This document shows positions 1 to 10,246 of a stretch of 64,000 bases of DNA, one piece after another; the first letter of the stretch is position 1, and each line of letters starts with the position of its first letter. The notes beneath the pieces are model-generated. The model worked only from the letters and a program-made list of their open reading frames with translations, was not told the DNA's origin and searched no databases. The stretch covers positions 162,622,574 through 162,686,573 of the forward strand of contig BTPG01000004.1 of NCBI GenBank assembly GCA_036245525.1. Direction: 5' to 3'. Origin of the DNA: Semisulcospira habei. Lineage: Eukaryota > Mollusca > Gastropoda > Semisulcospiridae. Both the position numbers and the translations under genes were made by a program.

Positions 1-2619
1 CCTTGCCTGCTCACAGTGTCGAACGCTTTTGTTAGGTCGACAAATGTTACGTACAGCCCTTTGTTCTGCTCGCGGCACTTCTCCTGTAGCTGTCTCAGCA
101 CAAAGACCATATCGGTGGTGCTCCTGTTTGCTCTGAAGCCACACTGGCCCTCTGGGAGTTGGTCTTCAGCGATGGCAGTGGGCAGTGGGCAGATGTTCAC
201 ATCTGCACGGGACATAGACGACCCCGCCCTCCACGAGTCGCCTGCTGCCTTGCAGGCCTGGCCGCTTGGCTGCGGAAAGGCTAAGGGAGGAAACCCCTGA
301 CATCAAAGCCCCCGTGTCTCCGGGGAAGGCTTTTGAGCCAGAGACTAGGACAAGGACAGTCTGATATAAAACCTACGACCCGAGGACCTCGATGCCATCG
401 TCCCAGCTTGCTAGGCCATGGCAGATGAACCAAGGGTTTAAAGGGTGGGGCCAGTACTGCGCACACTGCACTCCACCAAAAAGCTCCACCGCGCAGGCTT
501 TAGGAAACGTCCACAGACCATGACACTGACCATTCCAAGTCCTGTAGCGACGGGCGAGGGGCGAAACGGCAGGTGAAAGATGTCACTGGAAGCCGCAGTC
601 TCAAACCTGCATGCAGGCGGTTCAGGATATTGGTCGCCTGATGTTGACCTGGGGATGACAACATCACTCGGCACACCCTGAACGACCAAGCAGCCTTCTC
701 TAGGGACAGCACTGCTTGCTCCACACGGAGAGGGGCCTAGAAAAGGTGGCCTAACCAAAGCTCGTCCCCTCGCAACCCCAGTTGGCTAGCCGCGGTCAAC
801 GGGCATCTTCTCCTGCGGTCAAAAAACAAGAAAGAATAACGGATCCACTCTCATGACGACCACGACCGGACTCAACGTAGCATGCTGGAACGTCCGTACC
901 ATGCTCGACAAAGCAGACAGCGGACGCCCTGAACGTCGCTCCGCCCTCATTGCCCATGAATTGCGGAGGTTAAACATCGACATCGCCGCGCTCAGCGAAG
1001 TACGCCTTCCGGACGAAGGCAGCCTCCAAGAACTTGGTGCTGGGTACACCCTCTACTGGTCAGGCAGGCCTGCATCAGAAAGACGGCTTTCAGGCGTGGG
1101 TTTCATGGTCAAGACATCCATTGCGACTAAGCTGGAAAACCTACCAACGGGCCACTCAGACCGCATCATGTCCATGCGCCTCCCACTGAGACACCAGCAG
1201 CACGTCACCCTTCTCAGTGTGTACTCCCCAACCCTCCTGGCAGAGCCTGCTGAAAAGGACAAGTTTTACACTGACCTGCGCAGCCTCCTACAGAGTACCC
1301 CTGCAGACGACAAAGTCATCATCCTTGGCGACTTCAACGCCAGAGTGGGCCAGGACTCTGAAGCCTGGAAAGGAGTCCTCGGCAAGCATGGCGTGGGGAA
1401 CTGCAATGACAATGGCCGCCTACTGTTGGAGTTCTGTGCGGAGCAGCAACTGGTCATCACCAACACTACTTTTCAGCAAAAGGACAGTCGAAAGACCACC
1501 TGGATGCATCCTCGCTCCAAACACTGGCACCTTATCGACTATGTCCTAGTGCGTCAGAGGGACCGCAGTGACGTCCTCCTCACCAGAGTGATGCCCAGCG
1601 CAGAGTGCCACACTGACCACCGCCTTGTCCGCTGCAAACTCAGGCTCCACTTCAAGCCAAAACCCAAGAAATGGGGGCCCCCCAAGAAAAAGCTTGATGT
1701 TGCCAGCCTTCAGCGTGACGATGTGAAAGCTGCCTTTCAGACAGATTTACAGCGCAGGCTCAAAGACACAGCGGACCCAGTAGACTCCTCCCCTGAAACA
1801 CTTTGGGAACAACTGAAAACTGCTATTGCAAAATCCTCTGCAGAAGTCTTGGGTTTCGCCAGAAAGAAGAACAAAGACTGGTTTGACGAAAACGATGTAG
1901 AGATCCAGGAACACCTAGCAAAAAAAAGAGCCGCCCATCAGGCCCACCTAGCCCAGCCTTCCTGCCCTGTGAAGAAGTCTGCCTTCCGCCTCGTCTGCAG
2001 CAGTCTCCAGCGCAAGCTCAGAGATCTCCAGAATGAGTGGTGGACCAGACTTGCACAGAGGACCCAGCTTTGTGCTGACAATGGTGACTACAGGGGCTTC
2101 TACGAAGCACTGAAAGCAGTGTATGGCCCCAGGCACCTGGTACAAAGTCCCCTGCGAAGCGCGAATGGCCAGGCACTCCTCACAGATAATACCTCCATCT
2201 TGAACCGCTGGTCGGAATACTTTCAGAGCCTCTTCAGCGCTGAGCGCACTGTTCAAGAAGCAGTCATCCTACAAATCCCACACCTCCCAGTAAAGGTTGA
2301 ATTGGATGAACCGCCCACCGCTGAAGAGACCCTCACAGCCATCCACCAGCTCAAGAGTGGCAAAGCAGCAGGCATTGATGGAATACCGCCAGAGATCTGG
2401 AAACATGGAGGCACAGCACTGCACAACAAGCTCCATGACCTCTTTCTCTGCTGCTGGGAGGAAGGAACACTACCAAAAGATCTCCGTGATGCAGTCGTTA
2501 TCACCCTGTACAAGAACAAAGGCGAGAAGTCTGACTGTTCCAACTATCGGGGAATTACCCTGCTGTCCATTGCTGGGAAAATCCTTGCAAGGCTGCTCCT
2601 GAATCGGCTGGTAGTAGCC
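1..2619. mobile_element. LINE insertion with inverted 5' part (twin-priming type)
   Basis: Bases 1-176 read on the minus strand encode the middle of a reverse transcriptase (residues such as QCGFRANRSTTD and FVDLTKAFDT). Bases 177-2619 on the plus strand hold the 5' UTR, endonuclease and N-terminal RT of what appears to be the same element. The plus-strand protein stops matching just after LLNRLVVA, exactly where the minus-strand piece begins (AIAEDQLPEG). The two pieces are therefore adjacent parts of one transcript joined in opposite orientation, with a shared GCC triplet at the break (2617-2619 versus 174-176). This is the geometry expected of twin priming. The 3' part continues left of the window, so target duplications cannot be seen. 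Bases 177-852 are taken as 5' UTR. Confidence 0.75.
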
Positions 2620-2631
2620 AAACATCAGTAG
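853..2631 (+). CDS. LINE ORF: AP endonuclease plus start of reverse transcriptase (truncated)
   Basis: The 592-codon open frame starts at the first ATG after a leader with no frame. Residues about 5-270 form an exonuclease-endonuclease-phosphatase domain that nicks target DNA: NVACWNVRTML at the start, GDFNARVG near residue 157, and a TDHRLV motif near 255 in the place of the usual SDH. Residues about 480-590 are the RT fingers, with LKSGKAAGIDGIPPE and NYRGITLL. The catalytic palm is missing because the element is inverted at this point; the last few residues (KHQ) come from flanking DNA. There are no internal stops or frameshifts over 1.8 kb, so the copy is fairly young. The endonuclease resembles proteins often mislabelled craniofacial development protein 2 in animal genomes. 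RTE-like or a related clade is likely, but the exact clade is not certain. Confidence 0.85.
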   Translation: MTTTTGLNVACWNVRTMLDKADSGRPERRSALIAHELRRLNIDIAALSEVRLPDEGSLQELGAGYTLYWSGRPASERRLSGVGFMVKTSIATKLENLPTGHSDRIMSMRLPLRHQQHVTLLSVYSPTLLAEPAEKDKFYTDLRSLLQSTPADDKVIILGDFNARVGQDSEAWKGVLGKHGVGNCNDNGRLLLEFCAEQQLVITNTTFQQKDSRKTTWMHPRSKHWHLIDYVLVRQRDRSDVLLTRVMPSAECHTDHRLVRCKLRLHFKPKPKKWGPPKKKLDVASLQRDDVKAAFQTDLQRRLKDTADPVDSSPETLWEQLKTAIAKSSAEVLGFARKKNKDWFDENDVEIQEHLAKKRAAHQAHLAQPSCPVKKSAFRLVCSSLQRKLRDLQNEWWTRLAQRTQLCADNGDYRGFYEALKAVYGPRHLVQSPLRSANGQALLTDNTSILNRWSEYFQSLFSAERTVQEAVILQIPHLPVKVELDEPPTAEETLTAIHQLKSGKAAGIDGIPPEIWKHGGTALHNKLHDLFLCCWEEGTLPKDLRDAVVITLYKNKGEKSDCSNYRGITLLSIAGKILARLLLNRLVVAKHQ

Positions 2632-2690
2632 CTTACGTGTATGCATGTTTTCTGTGTCATTTTAAATTCCCTGAGTTTCCTCTTTCTTTC

Positions 2691-2693
<3 letters not shown>

Positions 2694-2775
<82 letters not shown>
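2694..2775. repeat. (TG)n microsatellite
   Basis: About 82 bases of uninterrupted TG dinucleotides follow the end of the inverted LINE by 75 bases. The alternating purine-pyrimidine pattern can form Z-DNA. Confidence 0.98.
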
Positions 2776-2779
<4 letters not shown>

Positions 2780-3330
2780 CAGTCCCATACTCTTAGGGCG
2801 AAAACGTATTAATCGAAAAACGCAGAAATTGAACAAAAAAGGTATTTCCTGGCCAAAGTTGCTCAGTCTATGATTAAATTTACAACAGATTAATCAAGCT
2901 TGCTTAAACAGAACTTCGGATATTTTCCCCCTTCTCAAACTCGGATAAGTCGAACAATATCAAATACAGCTCCAAACGCCAAGTCGAACACGGTTAAGTA
3001 ATATTATATTTTTAAGAAAACGCTTAAGTGGATATACATTTGTTTCCTGTCCAACGCTACCATTCGAGCACTAATTTTACAGCGTATTACTCAAACTGTC
3101 CAGGTTGAGTTCAGTCAAACTTCGGATGAGTCGAACGTGTTTCTTTTTTCCAAACTCGGACAAGTCCTACCTTTTTTCTTCTTTTTTTCCCCCTTTGTTT
3201 CGTGGCCAAAGCTGTTCTTTTTATGACTTCTTATACAAACTGGGACTGTTCTCGAAAATCCCTGATGCAACTGACAACGGCTCCGCTAACCCCTTGACTA
3301 CCGCGAAAATGTAAACGCGATCCAACTGCA
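2776..3330. other. gene-free stretch with pogo/Tigger-like transposon relic
   Basis: No coding signal. Two copies of a TCGGAT(A/G)AGTCGAA motif at about 2939 and 3122, the second preceded by CAGTCAAACT, resemble pogo/Tigger terminal repeats. Only fragments remain. The last 40 bases run into a half-copy of hairpin family B (AGATCCTTATGAGCCCCCGC). Confidence 0.35.
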
Positions 3331-3559
3331 AGGCATATAGATCCTTATGAGCCCCCGCAGTTGCAGTTGTAATTAATGTCACGTGTTTCACCGGCAGACC
3401 CTGAAACGCTGGAAAAGTAACATTCATAACACATCGAGTCAGTCCTACCGGCGTCGAAATTACCAAACTTAGGAGTTTTACTACATACCAAACTTAGGAG
3501 TTGTATTCTGAAGACTACAAGACTCAACAGACTTAGGAGTTGTATTCTGAAGACTACAT

Positions 3560-3700
3560 CACAGTCCGGGCCGCTACAGAACTGCCGCGATAGTTCAAGG
3601 GTGGTGCCAGAACAGCGTGGCGCCTATAGGCGCCACGCTATTCTGGCACCACCCTTGAACTGTCATGATCGATACAGATTTACTGGGCTGAATGAGTTAA
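3560..3700. mobile_element. palindromic MITE, family A (left arm eroded)
   Basis: A hairpin at 3590-3667 has TTCAAGGGTGGTGCCAGAA paired with its complement around a central GGCGCC...GGCGCC loop. The right terminus GGGCTGAATGAGTTAA ends at 3700 with the family's TTAA. The left terminus is not recognisable. Confidence 0.75.
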
Positions 3701-3710
3701 CGGCACTAAT

Positions 3711-3852
3711 GTCTCATACCATAAGTGGAGTACATGCGAACAGAATACAGTTATCTGGCACCCGTTTGTGAACAGAGGTACTGCGGGCGAATACATGTGT
3801 AAGTCTTCGCGAGTTGACTTTTCCGACCTGTTATAACGAGCTGTGATAACGT
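3711..3852. repeat. first copy of a 140-bp dispersed direct repeat
   Basis: This block, containing AAGTGGAGTACATGCGAAC and TTCGCGAGTTGACT, recurs at 4890-5037 with only a few substitutions and one 4-base insertion (a repeated GACT). Confidence 0.9.
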
Positions 3853-4567
3853 TAACATTAATGTTTTTTTTTTAACAGAACGAATATTGGAAACTTTCTG
3901 CGATGCCGTTTGGCGGCTGACCAGACTATGGTAAGCTACTTGTCGTTGCAGTACTGAGTCCCGTGCAAATTATGACACAGCCATTCTTGACTGGATGTAG
4001 TTCAGAACTGACGTTCGATCCTAGACTGCTTGTTGATTTATGTCTGGTGTGCCTACTGTTACAGCTAGCAACCCGCTAGTGAAAATGTCAAGATGTTTCG
4101 GGATTTTCTTTGTTTTCTCGAATTCGATATCACGCAGCGTCAACTTCTACAGTTAAATCTAGGTTCTGCTCAATCAGTTTATGCTTGCAACTGTTCTGTA
4201 AAAGGCAACTGTGTGTTAATTGGGTTGTGTTTTTGAAAAAGAAAATCGTTATCATCTCGTTATTTAAAATGCCACCACATTATGATGATTTATTCCAAGC
4301 CGAAAGGACAACTCCCCTGTGAGATGGCCTTAGCTGCCTGCTAGACGTTTAACTCAAATAACTAATTAACTGAAAAGACAAGGTATGTTTTACAAGGTAC
4401 CAAGAACGTTCATGTCTCGAGCTCTGACAAGTGACGAGAAAATCTTATGTAGAAAAGTTTATGTAAATGGCATATCAATGGTTGTAAGATCTGCTAGTGA
4501 TACAGGCGAACTCCTTTTCGTTGCTGTTGTTTCCATTTTAATAAGCTGAATTTATTGCACTGCCTTG
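3853..4567. other. gene-free stretch
   Basis: AT-rich DNA with no frame longer than about 70 codons and no recognised repeat. I see nothing functional in it. Confidence 0.5.
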
Positions 4568-4780
4568 ATTCATTCAGCCCCGACACACCGCATCAAGACA
4601 TGGATCAAGCATGATCAGAGTTCAAGGGTGGTGCCAGAATAGATTGGCGCCCATAGGTGCCAAGCTATTCTGGCATCACGCTTGAACTATCATGCTCGAT
4701 CTGTCTCTAGCGTTCTAATTCAGTCCTTCAGAGGGCAACTTCAATATTTGGGGATTTGGGTCCTTGGGTAGAATGTGTTA
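4568..4780. mobile_element. palindromic MITE, family A
   Basis: The left end CATTCAGCCCCGACACA and the eroded right end GGGTAGAATGTGTTA flank the family hairpin (TTCAAGGGTGGTGCCAGAA arms near 4620 and 4680). The TTAA has been lost on the left. Confidence 0.75.
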
Positions 4781-4784
4781 CTCC

Positions 4785-4860
4785 TTGGGTGTCGGTAGCG
4801 GTTTTAGTCGCGATGATTCCTGCAGGAATCATCGCGACTAAAACCGCCACCGACACCCAA
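4785..4860. repeat. 76-bp near-perfect palindrome
   Basis: Two 38-base arms meet without a spacer at CCTGCAGG (centre between 4822 and 4823) and have one mismatch. The arms carry TTTTAGTCGCGATGATT. The palindrome directly abuts the end of the preceding MITE and differs from families A and B. Confidence 0.9.
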
Positions 4861-4889
4861 CGCCGGGGTTAAAATTATATTTCGGGCGT

Positions 4890-5037
4890 GTCGTCTCATA
4901 GCTTAAGTGGAGTACATGCGAACAGAATACAGTTATCTGGCAGCCGTTTGTGAACAGAGGTACTGCGGGCGAATGCATGTGCAAGTCTTCGCGAGTTGAC
5001 TGACTTTTCCGACCTGTTATAACGAGCTGTGGTAACG
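4890..5037. repeat. second copy of the 140-bp direct repeat
   Basis: This is the partner of 3711-3852 in the same orientation. The two copies lie about 1.18 kb apart, each 3' of a family A hairpin, which suggests that a unit containing MITE plus flank was duplicated. Confidence 0.9.
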
Positions 5038-5474
5038 TGGAGACTTCACGCGCAGTTTGACAATCAAACGCAAATGTTACTATGCGCGCGGAGCCTGCAT
5101 TGATTGCCCACAAGCTCAATTCAAGACAAGTAAATTTTATACCTTGGTAGCAGCTGTCACGTTTTCACCAAGCTCGTTACAACATAGCCTTCATGGTACA
5201 AAAACTAGCTTCTATTTTTTTTTCCCCCCAGGCCGTCATTTGAATTAGCATCTTTCTTGAAGAAAAAGAGAAAAAGAAAAAAATAGATGGACGCTGAACG
5301 GCTTGATCTGCATGTTATATGACGTGGTTGACACAAGCAGATGATGTACACACGGGCATTATGGGGCTTGAGTGTGGAACAGAGCGAGTGAAGCCATAAA
5401 GCATAGGGATCTGACACCAACGTCATGCCAAAATCGCAGCGTGGCCGGAGCTTTAAACCTGCAAGATACAGAAA
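5038..5474. other. gene-free stretch
   Basis: No recognised gene or repeat apart from a short A/G-rich tract near 5262-5284. Confidence 0.5.
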
Positions 5475-5690
5475 TTAACCCCTTCGCGGCCAATGATCAC
5501 CAGCTGAATTTCGCAGCTGAAACCGCTGGCCGACATTCGCGAGAAGAAACAGATGTAAGTGCGACCAAAGTATATAGGACTAAGAAGAGACATAAGTCCT
5601 CATGAGTCAACGCTCTCGCGGGGGCTCATGAGGATTTATGTCTCTTGCTGCTGGGTAGCGCTCCATTTGCCCCGCCAGTTCAGGGGTTAA
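5475..5690. mobile_element. palindromic MITE, family B, with TTAA ends
   Basis: The element starts TTAACCCCTTCGCGG (5475) and ends CAGGGGTTAA (5690). Between them lies a hairpin at about 5581-5650 with arms AGAGACATAAGTCCTCATGA and complement. Family B arms elsewhere read GAGGCATAGATCCTCATGAG. The TTAA-CCC termini match family A in style, which suggests the same type of transposase mobilised both. Confidence 0.7.
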
Positions 5691-6440
5691 TAGAGCGCAT
5701 TTTGGAATTGAATCGTCTGTTTCGACCATGATATAACTTGAGGGCAGTGCCTGATTTACTTCATACCCAAAGAGGCGCAAAGCTAATCTGGCTTCCCTTG
5801 AGTTATCATGGTCGATCAATCCAGCACTGATCTGAAAGGACGGGAAGAACTGAGAAATCGTTTGCACAAGACTAGGCGGTTTCGTCTGCAGACTGAACAC
5901 TCATTTTGTCTAAAATTATATTTGATCAGAGTAGACGATACAGCTGTTCGGGGCTTCTAGATGATTGAAACTGTTCAGCAGGGTTTGCATAAAGTTAAAG
6001 AAATGCACGGGACTCCTAGTGACAGCCCAGCGCAGCTGACCTACTTGCAATCGTGCATAAGGACTGCAAAGTGCGTATTCGGCAAGCTGTGTGCCGTACA
6101 GTAAATGTATGAAAATGGGTTAAATTTAGAAAATCCTTCAAAATTTGGAAATTCATCAAATGCCTAGAGTGTTTGAAACCCTCTTGTATCTTCTCAACAC
6201 CCGTTCAAATATATATGATAAAAAAACGGCGAAGGGGGTTTAAAAGGACTTCGATGTCGCATTTTGAAGAATTTTTGGCGGAGGGGGGGGTGGGGAGTGG
6301 GGAGAGGGGGTCCCTCCTCCCAGATCCGCCCCTGATTTTCTATCATTATGTTTTGCTTGTGTTGTTCATTTCATATACAAGTTACGAGGGGACTCAAGTT
6401 CGCTGTAAACGAAGTCACTGAAATAAAAGGAGTGCCCTGT
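5691..6440. other. gene-free stretch with a G-rich MITE end
   Basis: The sequence is mostly unremarkable. A G-rich run at 6282-6310 is followed by AGATCCGCCCCTG (about 6322-6334), the right terminus of the small element family described at 6778-7122. Confidence 0.45.
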
Positions 6441-6444
6441 GGAG

Positions 6445-7300
6445 AAAAAAAAGTGTATAGGTCGGAGTGCACAACGTTTTTCGCAAATATCTCTGCAAAG
6501 AACCAGTTTTCTATACCAATCTTAGAACAAATATCATTCAGTGATAGTTGACCAAATATGATATACTTTTTTTTAAAAAAAACTCTAACAACGTGTCGGT
6601 TTTGCTGTACAGTCGTACAGAATAAGAAAGATCCATTTCTACGTGAATTGGCCAAGTTTTCAAACCTGAAACGGCGCAGACACGTCTGCATGCTTGACTT
6701 CGATATTGACATCTGCCGGGGCTCTATTTAGGTATTGAAAATGGCGTGTTCTTGTCTTTTCTCCAAATGCTTACGACCAGTGACGGATCGGAGGGGGGGG
6801 GGGTCCAGGGGTTCCAGCCCCCCCCCCCCTCCCTCTCCCCTCCACCCGACCCAAAATTCCTTAAAATGCTATATAACAAAGTCCCTTTTTTTGGGTGGTG
6901 GCCCTTCTTTTGATATTTTGGCGACTTTTTGACACACACACACGCTCGTTTGATATTTTGAGGCGACCGGTGAGAGTCTTGACACAGGCGCTGCTCCCCC
7001 CCTCCCCCCACCATCCATCCCGGGTTGTTTGATCTAGCATCGGGGAGGCCGTTTGTGTCAGGCTGAAGGTCCTAAACAAAAATCTGGACCCCCTACCCCT
7101 CGAGGTAACTGATCCGCCCCTGACGACTGTACAGCAAAATCGACAAATCATAAGAGTTCAGTTAAAATATTTCATGTTAGGTTGTTGGCACTAAATGATA
7201 TTAATTTGTTCTTAAATTGGTACAGGAAAGTGTTTCTTTGCGGGGATATTTGGAAAAAAAAACGTTGTGCGCTCCGATATCAAACGGCCTGTATATCCAT
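6445..7300. mobile_element. foldback element, about 170-bp inverted arms, with a nested insert
   Basis: The left arm 6445-6614 and right arm 7123-7300 are imperfect reverse complements (shared blocks GCACAACGTTTTT, AACAAATATCATT and GCTGTACAGTCGT). A second small element (6778-7122) sits between the arms. There is no coding capacity. Confidence 0.7.
6778..7122. mobile_element. small G/C-tract MITE inside the foldback element
   Basis: The termini CAGTGACGGATC and, on the complement of the right end, CAGGGGCGGATC form an imperfect inverted repeat. ACGAC flanks both sides (6773-6777 and 7123-7127) as a possible 5-bp target duplication. The interior has long G and C runs. Right-end relatives lie near 6322 and 7848. 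Confidence 0.5.
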
Positions 7301-8184
7301 CCGACTTTAGTTATTCCGACCTTGTTATGCGCGAAGTTGAGCGCTGTATTTTAGTATGATTGTTAGGTAAAACTTGTCAAAACCCAGTCAGCGAAAATGA
7401 TGAGTCCAGTCGATTCTAAGAAATTAACGTTGTGCACGGAATTTGAGAGTAAATCACGTTTCTGCAGTTCCAGCATGGGCGAAAGATCGGATGCACACCT
7501 GATTTATTTATTTTGATTACACTGGTTCGTTCAGCATAACATTACAAGCATAAATTTACGACATGACCCACGGGCGGAACAGTACCCCCCTCCCCCCCCC
7601 CCCCACAGACACAAAGGCCCAAACATAAAAAAGCAAGGTCCGGGGGGGGGGGGGGAGAGGGGCGGTAGGGCAGACGCGCCAAGCGTGTGTAAGAACCTCA
7701 TGTACCCTGTCATAACCTGCCAACATATTGATAAGCTGGGGGGGGGGGGGGGCAGAGTCCAAAATAGAAAAAGTGCCCAGGTTCGGGTGTGGTCCGAAAG
7801 CCTGGGAACAGAACCCCCACCACCACCACCACCCCCTCGCCCCCCTCTAGATCCGCCCATGTGACCCATGGCAACATTTACTCAGCGCCTACGCAAATCA
7901 GAAAATAAGAAGAAAACAAACAGGACGGGAAATAAATAATGTTCAATAAGCTGTGTTACCAATGCAGCCGAGTCATGCGAAAGTTGTTTACAAATTATAT
8001 GTGCAACTACTGTAGACGAACCAGTCTATGCTGTTCAATCGCACTTTGACGTTACGCTCTGAAGCCAGTGATATTAGTACTGCGGTCTCATAGGAGCTTG
8101 ACGATCGAGCAGACAATCGCGAGAGTAGGCCACCACACACACTATATTGAGTGTATGTTACCCTGTATGTTCAGCCACTGGCCA
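7301..8184. other. gene-free stretch with poly-G/poly-C tracts
   Basis: The interval 7580-7860 contains several C or G runs of ten or more and a (CCA)n patch; open frames there are low-complexity artefacts. AGATCCGCCC near 7848 is probably another small-MITE end. No gene is seen. Confidence 0.5.
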
Positions 8185-9045
8185 GTGTCTTTAACCGTTT
8201 TTCCATATCCATCATGCGTCTGCAGATGATACTCAACTCCATGACTCATGTTCACCTGATCACATTACGCGCACAATCGAGAGCCTTCAGGAGTGTGTCT
8301 CGGAGACTAAGATGTGGATGACTTCAAACAAATTACAGTTCAGAATGACGAAAAAACTGAGGCCATGATCATTGCTTCCCCGAGGTTGACGAAGACGCTT
8401 ACACTCCCCCAGTCATTACAAATCTGTGGTGCCACTGTCCCCTTCTCTCTCTCTCTCTCTGGGTGTCACACTTGATAGTAGCCTGTCCATGCGCCTTCAT
8501 ATGAACGTTTGCAGATCCGCCTATACTGAACTGCGACGTATTGCTTCAGTCCGCCACTATCTGACACCTGTCTGCGCTTTTGTTTTGTCTAATTAGACTA
8601 TTGTAAGTCTTCTGGCCGGCTGTTCCCAGTGTCGAATTGGCAAACACCAGAAAAATTCAAAACTCAGCTGCTAGGTTGATTCAGTCTTAGAGTCCCTAGA
8701 TCATATCATATCACACCCCATCTGTCTATTCTTCACTGATTACCTGGCATTCAGTATAAAATTTCATGCATGACTCACAGTTGTATTACCTGTTTCTGCT
8801 CACACTAGCTTGCCTCGCTTCTACAGCTGTATACGTCCTCAAGACAGAATTTGCTCTCTGCTGCTGACTCTCGAGTCTTACGTATCCCTCACGTCAAAAC
8901 AAAGTCGTTCGGTGAGAGGTCATTCAAGTACCAGAGCCCAGTTGTTTGGAATGATCTCCCACGCGAACTGAAATACGTGGATTCGAGAGAGGCATTCAGT
9001 CGAGCCCTAAAGACCCATCTTTTTTTTCTGTCTGCTATGAATGGC
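8185..9045 (+). pseudogene. decayed LINE reverse transcriptase C-terminal part
   Basis: Translated with several frame changes, this stretch gives an RT palm remnant (ADDTQLHDSCSPDHI), a SETKMWMTSNKLQ block, a GVTLDSSLSMRLHM block, and in the final open part (8851 onward) SFKYQSPVVWNDLPREL and SRALKTHLF. The last block is the signature end of CR1/jockey-type LINE proteins. A CT microsatellite (about 8444-8460) interrupts the domain. It has several stops and frameshifts and is not functional. The matching 3' tail may be 9903-10096, displaced by the next insertion. Confidence 0.75.
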
Positions 9046-9077
9046 TTTTATCACAGACCTGTCATGTTGAAGTCATC

Positions 9078-9092
9078 TCTATCTCTATTAGA

Positions 9093-9153
<61 letters not shown>

Positions 9154-9183
9154 CGCGCGCGCGCGCGCGCGCGCGCGCGTGCG
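9078..9183. repeat. (GT)n-(GC)n microsatellite, Z-DNA-type
   Basis: About 70 bases of alternating GT pass directly into about 30 bases of alternating GC. The tract is almost entirely alternating purine-pyrimidine, the classic Z-DNA-forming pattern. Open frames read through it are artefacts. Confidence 0.95.
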
Positions 9184-9753
9184 AGTATGAGTCCATTGAA
9201 ACAGTCCAGAACTTTAAGTTTCTTGGCACTACCCTGTCATGTGACCTGAAGTGGGAGGAAAACACTCGCCTTATCGTCCAAAAAGCACAGCAGCGCTTGT
9301 TCTTCCTGCGACGTCTGAAAAGTTTCGGTCTCGATGCCCACATGTTGATGCAATTCTACCGAGCTGTGATTGAGAGCGTGCTCACCTTTTCGATCACGGT
9401 TTGGTATGGTTCCATCACGGCCAAAGAGAAAATCAGACTGAGTAGGGTGGTCAAGACCGCTTCAAAAATCATAGGCAGAGATCTTCCTAGCCTGGACTCA
9501 CTGTACCAGCAGCGTCTCTTACGTAGAGCACGTCTTATCTCCAGTGATTCCACCCACCCCGGCAATGAGCTTTTTCAAATTTTACCATCAGGGCGCAGGT
9601 ACAGGTCCATCAGTACCAGGACCAGCAGATTCCGCAACAGTTTTTTCCCTCTTGCTGTTCACGCTCTCTCTGATCAACCGGACTAATTGGAGAGAGCGCG
9701 AGTGGCGAGTGAGAATGATTGTGTACAGTCAGTTTTTAACTGTATCAGATGTT

Positions 9754-9804
<51 letters not shown>

Positions 9805-9902
9805 AGTCTTAGTAACTGACATCAAGACAAATTCCAATGTTTTTATTGTTTTGTACATGGAAACATATGGCAATAAACCATCTTATCTTATCTTATCTTA
9901 TA
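9184..9902 (+). mobile_element. 5'-truncated LINE, RT C-terminal region and 3' end
   Basis: A continuous frame to 9686 encodes the thumb and connection region of a LINE RT: NFKFLGTTLS, QRLFFLRRLKSFG, IESVLTFSITVWYGS, RYRSISTRTSRFRNSF. This type is common in fish and invertebrates (Rex1/Babar- or CR1-like; clade uncertain). The 3' UTR follows, including a TC/TG microsatellite, and the copy ends in CAATAAACCATC plus several TTATC repeats at about 9871-9900, a normal tandem-repeat LINE terminus. The 5' boundary is masked by the Z-DNA-type repeat. The copy has no stop within the frame and looks younger than the LINE it interrupts. Confidence 0.8.
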
Positions 9903-10096
9903 AGCATAGCATTTTTGAATGGTGACTTTATAGAGAGCGTTGTATTTGTTTTTAATACTTTTTGTAAATTGCGTTTTTGTAATCAGTTATTCAGTTTTGT
10001 ACAATTAGTTTTTGTTAAGCGCCTAGAGCTCTAATCCGAGGTTAGGCGCTATACAAATACGCATTATATTATTATTATTATTATTATTATTATTAT
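9903..10096 (+). mobile_element. LINE/SINE 3' tail with (ATT)n
   Basis: The sequence GTTAAGCGCCTAGAGC followed by GGCGCTATACAAATACGC and an (ATT)n run is the hairpin-plus-microsatellite 3' end typical of CR1/L2-type LINEs and their SINEs. It may be the 3' end of the decayed LINE at 8185-9045. Confidence 0.65.
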
Positions 10097-10246
10097 GTTG
10101 TTGTTGTTGTGGCTATGCGCACTCGGTGGCTCATCGGTTGTCTCGCATCTCACCAAAAGCTAGATCGTCAAACCCTTGTTTGCTGTGTTCTGGTCTGACT
10201 CAATGCATAGTTGGCTCGCATGTGACCAAAAATGTGAATGCGATGA

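Noticed and set aside
5607..5900. 97-residue minus-strand frame
   Set aside because: It overlaps a family B MITE hairpin and its flank; no protein-like features.
7531..7869. Pro/Gly-rich open frames on the minus strand
   Set aside because: Produced by poly-G and poly-C tracts; no domain and no splice or promoter evidence.
9062..9343. Open frames across the GT/GC microsatellite
   Set aside because: Composition artefacts; translations are Cys-Val or Thr-His repeats.
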